Source: Actinomycetota bacterium
GTDB taxonomy: Bacteria; Actinomycetota; Actinomycetes; Propionibacteriales; Nocardioidaceae
Length of the DNA stretch: 5,090 bases
Direction: 5' to 3'
Assembly (NCBI GenBank): GCA_009702305.1
Contig: WLIH01000252.1
Location: 1-5,090, forward strand
Position numbers and translations under genes: made by a program. Under the pieces are notes generated by a model that ran no database searches, was not told the origin of the DNA, and saw only the letters and a program-made list of their open reading frames with translations. Of this stretch, positions 1 through 4,966 are shown piece by piece. Position 1 is the first letter of the stretch. Each line of letters starts with the position of its first letter.

Positions 1-171
1 CTCGCGACCGTGGTCGCGCCGCTGGCGATCGGGCAGGTCGAGCTCGCCGACGGGCGCTTCGTGCACGGCTTCGTGTGCGAGCCGCTGGCGCTCGAGGGGG
101 CAGACGACATCTCCGAGCACGGCGGCTGGCGGGCCTACCAGGCTCAGCGAGCCGCCTTGGTGGGGGAGTAG
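1..171 (+). CDS. atzF: Allophanate hydrolase, C-terminal fragment (5' part outside window)
   Basis: Only the last 56 codons and the TAG stop are present; the gene starts upstream of the window. The fragment has the pattern I associate with the end of the C-terminal domain of allophanate hydrolase: a PLAIGQVELADGR segment, then a GFVCEP segment, then ISEHGGWRAY shortly before the stop. Members of this family split allophanate into ammonia and CO2 after urea carboxylase has acted. The amidase-signature catalytic domain would lie to the left and cannot be checked here, so the full activity is inferred. The 3' end overlaps the 3' end of the convergent minus-strand CAP gene by 28 bp, leaving no room for a dedicated intergenic terminator. 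The alternative is a stand-alone protein with the same C-terminal domain. Confidence 0.72.
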   Translation, partial: LATVVAPLAIGQVELADGRFVHGFVCEPLALEGADDISEHGGWRAYQAQRAALVGE

Positions 172-1418
172 GGGCTGGTGGCGCCGCGGCCGCTGTCGTT
201 GACGGCGATCACCCGGAAGCGCCACGGACCGGCGCTCGGGAAGGCCATGTTGATGGAGAGCTTGGTGGGCTTGAGACCGGTGAACTCTCCGCGGTCGACG
301 ACCGCGCCGCGGTAGATCCTCTCGGCCACCACCACGTAGCTGGTGATCGGCGTCGACCCCGGGTCGCTGGGCGCGCTCCAGGTCAGCTTGATCGAGAGCT
401 TCTTGCCACGGGGACCGCTGATCGCCGACACGATGCCGGGGGCGCCCGGTGCCGTGCCCGGTTCGGGCTCGGGGTCGGGGTCGGGCGCGCCACCGGCGGC
501 GTACGTGAAGGACCAGGCGACGTCGGGGCGGCCCGGCTGGCTCAGCGTGACGCTCTGGGTGCCCTTCGCGAAGGGCTTGCGCGCGACGACCAGCACGGCC
601 TTGTCGCCCTCGAGGATCGAGGCCCCGGTCGGTCCGTAGACGGGGTCTGACTGCTGGTCGAAGTTGTCCGAGGTGATCACGCACAGGTCGTCGCCGGAGC
701 TGGTGGAGGTGACGCCGTTGGCGCCGGTGAAGCTGGCGCTGATGGTCTTCTTGGGCGACTCCGGCAGCAGCGCGATGATCGGCAGCGCGGCGTTGTCCCA
801 GCTCACTCCCGGGTGATCGCGCCGGCAGGTGTCGATCGGGTCGGGGCTCTCGCCGCCGAAGCGGTTGAGGTCGATCGTCGAGCCGTCCCCGGGGAAGAGC
901 ACCGGCTCGGTCGCAGCCGGCACGGAGTAGTCCAGCCCGCCGATCACGTCGAGGCCGGCATACCCGGTGCGGGAGTTGCGGCCGAAGCCCACCTGGGTCA
1001 GCTGCGTGCGGAGCATGCCGATCGCGTGGAACGGCGCGGCCAGCCATGCGTCGATGGCGTCGACGGCGTCGGCCGAGTAGAAGGCGAGGTTGCTGCGCCC
1101 GGCCTCGCGGTCGCCGTCCTTGGTGTAGTAATCGCTGGCGGGATTCTCGGTGTGGGCGTTCGCGTACTGGCCGGTCTGCAGCGAGTCGGGCGTCTTCTCC
1201 AGGTAGATCAGGTGGGCCAGAATGCCGTCGGTCCAGGCGGAGTTCTCGCTGACCGCTGGCAGTCCGGAGCCGGCTCGGATCGAGTTCACCCGGTCGAGCC
1301 AGTCGGGGGTGGCGGCCGCCCTGCTCGGCGCCGCCTCGACGCTCGATGTCGAGACGAGGGGAGCGGACAGGACGGCGCACGCGCACAGCAGCGACAGGAG
1401 TCGCACGGGGGAGATCAC
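144..1418 (-). CDS. Secreted CAP (SCP/PR1-like) domain protein with C-terminal fibronectin type III domain
   Basis: The product is 424 aa and starts at GTG (1416-1418). Residues 1-30 form a signal peptide with a hydrophobic core and a likely cut near VEAA. Residues about 40-165 match a CAP domain: RVNSIRAGSGLP opens the first helix, H89 and E91 sit in an AHTEN motif, SNLAF (109-113) takes the place of the usual GEN region, H131 lies in FHAIGML and VGFG is at 143-146. These are the family's usual cavity positions. Residues about 172-307 look like a beta-rich CAP-associated domain; C198 and C246 could form a disulfide. A PDPDPEPEPG linker (312-321) leads to a fibronectin type III domain (about 323-421) with LTWSAP, ITSYVV and FRVIAVNDSG strands. 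The protein is extracellular and its substrate or partner is unknown; bacterial CAP proteins have no single established activity. It lies 52 bp downstream of a second CAP gene on the same strand. No good Shine-Dalgarno sequence precedes the start; GTG at codon 5 is an alternative. Confidence 0.88.
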   Translation of the reverse strand: MISPVRLLSLLCACAVLSAPLVSTSSVEAAPSRAAATPDWLDRVNSIRAGSGLPAVSENSAWTDGILAHLIYLEKTPDSLQTGQYANAHTENPASDYYTKDGDREAGRSNLAFYSADAVDAIDAWLAAPFHAIGMLRTQLTQVGFGRNSRTGYAGLDVIGGLDYSVPAATEPVLFPGDGSTIDLNRFGGESPDPIDTCRRDHPGVSWDNAALPIIALLPESPKKTISASFTGANGVTSTSSGDDLCVITSDNFDQQSDPVYGPTGASILEGDKAVLVVARKPFAKGTQSVTLSQPGRPDVAWSFTYAAGGAPDPDPEPEPGTAPGAPGIVSAISGPRGKKLSIKLTWSAPSDPGSTPITSYVVVAERIYRGAVVDRGEFTGLKPTKLSINMAFPSAGPWRFRVIAVNDSGRGATSPYSPTKAAR

Positions 1419-1423
1419 GCCCC

Positions 1424-1429
1424 AGAGTA
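1424..1429 (-). promoter_or_regulatory. Possible -10 element giving a leaderless transcript of the CAP/FN3 gene
   Basis: On the minus strand the hexamer TACTCT fits the actinobacterial TANNNT -10 pattern. It ends 5 nt before the GTG start of the CAP/FN3 gene, so transcription could begin at or next to the start codon. This would explain the lack of a clear ribosome binding site there. No convincing -35 hexamer is visible at 17-18 bp spacing. Read-through from the upstream CAP gene is equally possible. Confidence 0.25.
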
Positions 1430-1470
1430 AAGGGATCTCACGTGGTGCGAGGCGCTTTGGTGGGAGAGGC

Positions 1471-1959
1471 TCACGTCGGGCGGCCGAGGTTCAGGACGAC
1501 GTAGACCACGCCGTCGCGGACCCGTACGCCGATGCCGGCGACGCGCGCTCGCGCCATCAGCAGCACCGCGCGGTGGGGCGGCGAGTCCATCCAGGCCCCG
1601 ACCGCGCGCCGCGGCCCGAGGTCGGTGCCGCGCACCAGGGTCTCGCCGGCCCATACGAAGTCGCAGGCCTCCAGCACCTCGGTCTGGTCGCGGTGCACGA
1701 GGGTCTCGATCGAGGCGAGGTGGACCGCCCAGCGGGTGGCCATCGTGTCGGCGCACCCGTCGACGCGCTTGATCGCGCGTCGCCCCGCGGCCGCGCGCTC
1801 GACGTTGATCTGGCGCAGCAGCCGCGTCTGGTAGCGCGACGAGGCCTGCGTGCGCTGGTGGGCTCCGGCGGTGCTCGAGCCGTCGGTCGATGCTGCCTGC
1901 GCCGGGAGGCCGACTCCGCCGAGGAGGATCATGAGCACAGCGACGAAGCGCAACGTCAT
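1471..1959 (-). CDS. Small secreted CAP (SCP/PR1-like) domain protein
   Basis: The product is 162 aa. The ATG at 1957-1959 is chosen because a GGAGGT ribosome binding site lies 11 nt upstream and because it starts directly on a signal peptide (MTLRFVAVLMILLGG, cut near AQA at residue 22). A longer in-frame start at 2034 would add 25 Arg/Pro-rich residues that look like translated intergenic DNA. Residues about 43-162 form a near-minimal CAP domain: INVERAAAG in the first helix, H89 in VHRD, GE in WAGET (103-107), W123 and H129-R130 in WMDSPPHR, then GIGV (142-145) and a final YVVLNLG strand (153-159). The CAP-type histidines and acidic residue are present, so the cavity looks intact. C69 and C99 may pair. 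The protein is probably secreted as a free domain; its function is unknown. It is the first gene of a tandem CAP pair and is divergent from the sortase operon. Confidence 0.88.
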   Translation of the reverse strand: MTLRFVAVLMILLGGVGLPAQAASTDGSSTAGAHQRTQASSRYQTRLLRQINVERAAAGRRAIKRVDGCADTMATRWAVHLASIETLVHRDQTEVLEACDFVWAGETLVRGTDLGPRRAVGAWMDSPPHRAVLLMARARVAGIGVRVRDGVVYVVLNLGRPT

Positions 1960-1963
1960 GGCT

Positions 1964-1973
1964 GGTCTAGACC
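1964..1973. promoter_or_regulatory. 10-bp perfect palindrome overlapping the ribosome binding site of the small CAP gene
   Basis: GGTCTAGACC reads the same on both strands and shares its right end with the GGAGGT ribosome binding site (complement at 1971-1976). A protein bound here would block initiation of the small CAP gene, so it could be an operator half-site pair. It could also be chance: a single 10-bp palindrome is weak evidence. Confidence 0.25.
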
Positions 1974-1976
1974 TCC
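1971..1976 (-). promoter_or_regulatory. Ribosome binding site of the small CAP gene
   Basis: The minus strand reads GGAGGT, an excellent Shine-Dalgarno match, with 11 nt between it and the ATG at 1957-1959. The spacing is slightly long. This site decides the start in favour of the 162-aa form over the upstream alternative. Confidence 0.7.
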
Positions 1977-1994
1977 GCGTCTCGCTGTTTGGTC

Positions 1995-2026
1995 TGGTCG
2001 TGGCCGGGCAGATCCGTCCACGACCA
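1995..2026. promoter_or_regulatory. Long interrupted inverted repeat in the divergent intergenic region
   Basis: The arms TGGTCGTGG (1995-2003) and CCACGACCA (2018-2026) are perfect 9-bp complements. After one mismatch the stem continues with CGG (2005-2007) pairing CCG (2014-2016), leaving a 6-nt loop, so 12 of 13 positions pair. It lies between the start of the small CAP gene and the start of the anchored-protein gene, where an operator for a dimeric regulator or a leader stem-loop would be expected. There is no T-run after it on the plus strand, which argues against a classical terminator. The structure is directly visible; the role is inferred. Confidence 0.5.
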
Positions 2027-2039
2027 ACCCCCACTGGTC

Positions 2040-2070
2040 ACTCGGCCGGCCAGGCCGAGTCTCTCGGCCT
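2040..2070 (+). promoter_or_regulatory. Two mutually exclusive hairpins just before the anchored-protein ribosome binding site
   Basis: Hairpin A pairs ACTCGGCC (2040-2047) with GGCCGAGT (2053-2060), 8 bp around a 5-nt loop. Hairpin B pairs AGGCCGAG (2052-2059) with CTCGGCCT (2063-2070), 8 bp around a 3-nt TCT loop. Both need the 2053-2059 segment, so only one can form at a time. Hairpin B ends one base before the AGGAG ribosome binding site at 2072, whereas hairpin A leaves 2061 onward single-stranded. If the region is in the transcript, this could tune initiation of the sortase operon. The pairings are seen; the regulatory role is inferred and no promoter was located with confidence. Confidence 0.4.
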
Positions 2071-2071
2071 C

Positions 2072-2076
2072 AGGAG
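2072..2076 (+). promoter_or_regulatory. Ribosome binding site of the anchored-protein gene
   Basis: AGGAG lies 5 nt before the ATG at 2082 and decides the start codon. The upstream in-frame GTG at 1989 has no such site and would not put a signal peptide at the N-terminus. Confidence 0.7.
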
Positions 2077-2081
2077 ACCTC

Positions 2082-3116
2082 ATGTCGTCGCGCCCTAGCC
2101 TACGTCGCTCGCTCGCTCTCGGTGCAGCAATCGCACTGACGTCCTCGGCCGCGGTGGCAGCGCCCATGGTTGCCCAGGCCGCCGATCCCAGCTCGCAGGG
2201 CCAGGCGCACGGTCAGGGTCACGCAGAAGGCAAGGGGGGTGGCAAGGGCAAGGACTCCGCCCCGGGCCAGACCGGTGTGCACCCGGGCAAGGGAGGGGCC
2301 AAGGGCGGCAAGGGCCACAGCACCCCGCCAGGCCACAGCGGCGGCCACCCCGGCAAGGGGGACCACGGCAACGGCGGTGGCAACGGCGGTGGCAACGGCG
2401 GTGGCAACGGCGGTGGCAACGGCGACCCGGCGGGCAACAACGGCACGGTGAAGATCGCCCCGCTGGGCGAGCTGGACTCCATCCCGAATAACACCCCGCA
2501 CCCCGGCTGCACCTTCCAGGTCGAGTGGTACGGCTTCGACGAGGGCGCCGACGTCGTGTCCACGGTCGCCTTCACGATGCAGGCGCCCACGAGCGACGTC
2601 GCACTCTCCGTGGACGGACCGGCGGAGGTCTTCGTCGGTGGCGACCCGGCCTCCGGTGCGGGCACCGAGACCGGCCTCGACGGGCGGGAGGCCTACACCC
2701 TCTCCTTCGAGGGCGAGCCGCACCCGAAGCAGGGCTACCACGTGCGGCTCACCGTCGCGACGCCTCGATCGCTCGGCAACGACACCAAGACCAAGGTCTT
2801 CTGGATCGAGCCCTGCGACGCCGCCCCCTCGGACAGCGCCACGACCGGCACGGCGGGATCGAGCGGCACGACCGGCTCGCAGGACGACGACGTCGAGGTC
2901 CTCGGCGCTCAGGCCTCCACCTCGCCGTCAGCGGCTGCAGTGTCTGGCGCTGGTGGAGACTCCACTGCCGTGCCGCTGGAGGTCGACGCCGGCGAGGACG
3001 GCGCCAGCTCGCTCCTCGAGGCTGCCTCGTCCCCGCTCGGCCTGGGTCTGATCGCCGGTGGGCTGCTCGTCGCCGGTGCCGCCGTGGTCGCCGGTCGGCG
3101 CCGCTCCGGTGCCTGA
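2082..3116 (+). CDS. Exported Gly/Lys/His-rich protein with C-terminal membrane anchor, sortase partner
   Basis: The product is 344 aa. Residues 1-34 are a signal peptide: SSRPSLRRS, a hydrophobic stretch and an AQA cut site. Residues 36-118 are low complexity, rich in Gly, Lys and His (seven His between 43 and 95), ending in GNGG repeats (96-115). Residues about 122-246 form a folded beta-rich domain bounded by C143 and C245, which could make one disulfide; it contains CTFQVEWYGFDEG, a GGDPASGAGT turn and TKVFWIEPC. I recall similar domains in actinobacterial surface proteins beside sortases but know no named function. Residues 247-317 are a Ser/Thr/Ala/acidic stalk, then a hydrophobic segment (about 318-338) and an RRRSGA tail. 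This resembles a cell-wall sorting signal, yet no LPXTG or LAXTG is present. The stop overlaps the sortase start by 8 bp, so translation is probably coupled. The likely role is as a surface protein, either held by its own membrane segment or processed by the sortase at a non-canonical site. Confidence 0.85.
   Translation: MSSRPSLRRSLALGAAIALTSSAAVAAPMVAQAADPSSQGQAHGQGHAEGKGGGKGKDSAPGQTGVHPGKGGAKGGKGHSTPPGHSGGHPGKGDHGNGGGNGGGNGGGNGGGNGDPAGNNGTVKIAPLGELDSIPNNTPHPGCTFQVEWYGFDEGADVVSTVAFTMQAPTSDVALSVDGPAEVFVGGDPASGAGTETGLDGREAYTLSFEGEPHPKQGYHVRLTVATPRSLGNDTKTKVFWIEPCDAAPSDSATTGTAGSSGTTGSQDDDVEVLGAQASTSPSAAAVSGAGGDSTAVPLEVDAGEDGASSLLEAASSPLGLGLIAGGLLVAGAAVVAGRRRSGA
2367..2425 (+). repeat. 12-bp in-frame tandem repeat encoding Gly-Asn-Gly-Gly
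   Basis: The unit GGCAACGGCGGT occurs four times perfectly (2367-2378, 2379-2390, 2391-2402, 2403-2414), followed by a fifth copy that matches for 11 bases before diverging. The copies are identical even at third codon positions, which points to recent slippage or duplication. Because the unit is a multiple of three, copy-number change would lengthen or shorten the linker without a frameshift. Confidence 0.95.
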
Positions 3117-3732
3117 GCGCCCACGCCGTCTGCTGGTGACCGGCGCGCTGGCGCTGCTGGCCGCCGGGCTGGTGGCGACCGGGGTGAGCCTCGTGACGGG
3201 CGCCGACTCTGCCCCGGGCCGAGCGCCCGAGACGGGCGCCGCCAGCGCGGTGGCTGGCACTCCCGCTCCGGTCGCCGAGGCGGTGAGAGCGCCCTGGCGT
3301 CCGGGCGCCCCTCGTCGGGTCGTCGTCCCAGCGCTCGGGCTCGACGCCGCGGTGGTGCCCGTCAAGGCGCCCGACCGCACGCTGGTGCCACCCTCGGACC
3401 CGCAGCAGCTCGGCTGGTGGGCCGGCGGCGCCAAGCCCGGCGCGGCGACCGGCAGCGCTCTGATCGCCGGGCACACCGTGCACACCGGCGGTGGCGCGCT
3501 CGACGACCTGGAGCAGCTGCGCCCAGGTGACGTGGTGCGCGTGGTGACTGGTCGCCAGAGCCTGCGCTACGTGGTCAAGGACGTCGAGGTCTACGCGAAG
3601 GGCACGATCCGGCGCGCCGCCGCCCGGCTGTTCAGCCAGGATGTCCCGGGACGTCTCGTCCTGCTGACGTGCGAGGACTGGGACGGATCGGCGTACCTCA
3701 GCAACGTCGTCGTAACCGCAGCGCGAGCCTGA
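3109..3732 (+). CDS. Membrane-anchored sortase, probably class F
   Basis: The product is 207 aa from the GTG at 3109, which overlaps the upstream stop by 8 bp. An in-frame GTG at 3058 would add 17 unlikely residues; the chosen start gives the expected short basic N-terminus (PERPRRLL) before a membrane segment (about 8-30). A Pro/Ala-rich linker leads to the catalytic domain from about residue 69: [34 protein letters not shown] with catalytic H122, LRPGDVVRV, and LVLLTCEDW with catalytic C188. Sortases are cysteine transpeptidases that cut sorting signals outside the membrane and link the protein to peptidoglycan or to another subunit. The short single domain and the GHT and TC motifs suggest class F. 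The usual Arg in the strand after the Cys is not obvious: the sequence there is YLSNVVVTA. The substrate is unknown; the adjacent gene is the obvious candidate. No good ribosome binding site is seen, consistent with translational coupling. Confidence 0.88.
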   Translation: MPERPRRLLVTGALALLAAGLVATGVSLVTGADSAPGRAPETGAASAVAGTPAPVAEAVRAPWRPGAPRRVVVPALGLDAAVVPVKAPDRTLVPPSDPQQLGWWAGGAKPGAATGSALIAGHTVHTGGGALDDLEQLRPGDVVRVVTGRQSLRYVVKDVEVYAKGTIRRAAARLFSQDVPGRLVLLTCEDWDGSAYLSNVVVTAARA

Positions 3733-3771
3733 TCGCCACACCGCAAGTAGGCGTCCGTGCGCCCGGCCCCG

Positions 3772-3777
3772 TAACCT
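3772..3777 (+). promoter_or_regulatory. Possible -10 element for leaderless prfB
   Basis: TAACCT fits the TANNNT -10 pattern and ends 8 nt before the GTG start of prfB, so transcription could begin at or just before the start codon. No Shine-Dalgarno sequence lies upstream of that GTG, consistent with a leaderless message, which is common in actinobacteria. No clear -35 hexamer is visible. The 53-bp gap after the sortase gene has no strong terminator, so read-through from the operon is also possible. Confidence 0.35.
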
Positions 3778-3785
3778 TGGTCCTT

Positions 3786-4904
3786 GTGGCCGGACCCGAT
3801 TACGACGTAGAGATCAAGCAGCTGCTGGCGACGATGAAGACCATCGGCCAGGTGCTCGACCTGGACAAGATGCGCTCCGAGATCGCCGAGCTCGGCGAGC
3901 AGGTCGCCGCACCCGACCTCTGGGACGACCAGGCCAACGCCACGCGCGTCACCGGCCGCCTGTCGGACCTGCAGGGCCAGGTCGACCGGTTCGCCGCGCT
4001 CGAGTCGCGCATCGAGGACCTCGGCGTGCTCGTCGAGCTCGGCACCGAGGAGGGCGACGCCGACTCGTTGGCCGAGGCCGAGCGCGACCTCGCCAAGATC
4101 AAGACCTCCGTCGAGAGCCTCGAGGTCCGCACGCTGCTCTCGGGGGAGTACGACGCCCGCGAGGCGCTCGTGACGATCCGCTCCGGCGCCGGTGGCGTCG
4201 ATGCGGCCGACTTCGCGGAGATGCTGATGCGGATGTACGTCCGCTGGGCCGAGCAGCACAAGTACCCCGTGGAGGTCTTCGACACCTCCTACGCCGAGGA
4301 GGCCGGGCTCAAGTCCGCCACCTTCGCGATCCACGCGCCGTACGCCTACGGCACGCTCTCGGTCGAGGCCGGCACCCACCGCCTAGTGCGGATCAGCCCC
4401 TTCGACAACCAGGGTCGTCGTCAGACCAGCTTCGCCGCGGTCGAGGTCGTGCCGGTGCTCGAGCAGACCGACGAGATCGACATCCCCGACGAGGACATCC
4501 GCACCGACGTCTACCGCTCCGGCGGCCCGGGCGGCCAGTCGGTCAACACGACCGACTCCGCGGTGCGGTTGACCCACATCCCGACCGGCACGGTCGTCTC
4601 CTGCCAGAACGAGAAGTCGCAGCTGCAGAACAAGGCGAGCGCCATGGTCGTCCTCAAGGCCAAGCTGCTCGCGCTCAAGAAGGCCGAGGAGAAGGCCCAC
4701 CTCGACGGCCTGCGCGGCGACGTCCAGGCCAGCTGGGGCGACCAGATGCGCAACTACGTGCTCAACCCGTACCAGATCGTCAAGGACCTGCGGACGTCGT
4801 ACGAGTCCAGCAACCCGAGCGCGGTCTTCGACGGCGACCTCGACGGCTTCCTCGAGGCCGGCATCCGCTGGCGTCGCGGCACCGAGAACGCCGCCGCCAA
4901 CTGA
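3786..4904 (+). CDS. prfB: Peptide chain release factor 2
   Basis: The product is 372 aa, a normal length for RF2. It recognises UGA and UAA stop codons in the ribosomal A site and triggers release of the finished protein in the cytoplasm. The helical N-terminal domain (about 1-115) carries the [10 protein letters not shown] and LWDDQ segments typical of actinobacterial RF2. The central domain has [13 protein letters not shown] with the SPF codon-recognition tripeptide at 204-206. The catalytic loop [10 protein letters not shown] has GGQ at 249-251. The C-terminus includes [17 protein letters not shown] and a FLEAGIRWR ending. The GTG at 3786 is chosen because the RF2 N-terminus starts there; an earlier in-frame start at 3669 would lie inside the sortase gene. 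The reading frame is continuous, so the CTT-TGA programmed +1 frameshift used for autoregulation in many bacteria is absent. In actinobacteria ftsE, ftsX and smpB often follow; here repeats follow instead, up to the window edge. Confidence 0.97.
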   Translation: MAGPDYDVEIKQLLATMKTIGQVLDLDKMRSEIAELGEQVAAPDLWDDQANATRVTGRLSDLQGQVDRFAALESRIEDLGVLVELGTEEGDADSLAEAERDLAKIKTSVESLEVRTLLSGEYDAREALVTIRSGAGGVDAADFAEMLMRMYVRWAEQHKYPVEVFDTSYAEEAGLKSATFAIHAPYAYGTLSVEAGTHRLVRISPFDNQGRRQTSFAAVEVVPVLEQTDEIDIPDEDIRTDVYRSGGPGGQSVNTTDSAVRLTHIPTGTVVSCQNEKSQLQNKASAMVVLKAKLLALKKAEEKAHLDGLRGDVQASWGDQMRNYVLNPYQIVKDLRTSYESSNPSAVFDGDLDGFLEAGIRWRRGTENAAAN

Positions 4905-4931
4905 GCCAGAGCACCCAGCCCCGGGTCGCCA

Positions 4932-4966
4932 GGTCTCGATACGCTCGCAGAGCTCGCTACTCGACC
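4932..4966. repeat. Dispersed-type intergenic repeat (GGTCTCGATACGC...TACTCGACC)
   Basis: This 35-bp stretch after prfB has complementary ends, GGTC and GACC, and GCTCG/CTCGC words inside. From memory, near-identical sequences of the form CTCGATACGCTCGC...CTCGCTACTCGACC recur between genes in Nocardioides and related actinobacteria; this cannot be verified from one copy. Its right end, TACTCGACC, is also the left end of each unit of the tandem array that follows. Confidence 0.5.

Noticed and set aside
1989..2081. Upstream GTG start extending the anchored protein by 31 residues
   Set aside because: It would run through the intergenic hairpins, has no ribosome binding site and would bury the signal peptide; the ATG at 2082 has AGGAG at proper spacing.
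1222..2139. Long plus-strand open frame of 305 codons antisense to the CAP genes
   Set aside because: It is Arg/Gly/Ala/His-rich with no domain, and lies opposite two genes with clear signal peptides and CAP motifs; it is a high-GC shadow frame.
2100..2741. Minus-strand open frames opposite the anchored-protein gene (Val/Ala-rich and Pro/Leu-rich repeats)
   Set aside because: Their repeats are the complement of the GNGG-coding minisatellite; there is no ribosome binding site or recognisable domain.
3058..3108. Upstream GTG start of the sortase
   Set aside because: It overlaps the upstream gene by 59 bp and adds a Pro-rich stretch before the basic N-terminus; the GTG at 3109 gives the normal short cytoplasmic tail and an 8-bp coupling overlap.
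3750..3763. Terminator hairpin between the sortase gene and prfB
   Set aside because: Only a 4-bp GGCG/CGCC stem with a possible G-T extension and no T-run; too weak to call.
3840..3880. Programmed +1 frameshift site in prfB
   Set aside because: No CTT-TGA slip sequence or in-frame stop is present; the frame is open from the GTG to the end.
3591..4379. Minus-strand 262-codon open frame opposite prfB
   Set aside because: It is antisense to strongly conserved RF2 sequence, and its composition is typical of shadow frames in GC-rich DNA.
4912..4925. Terminator right after prfB
   Set aside because: ACCC/GGGT can form only a 4-bp stem and no T-run follows.
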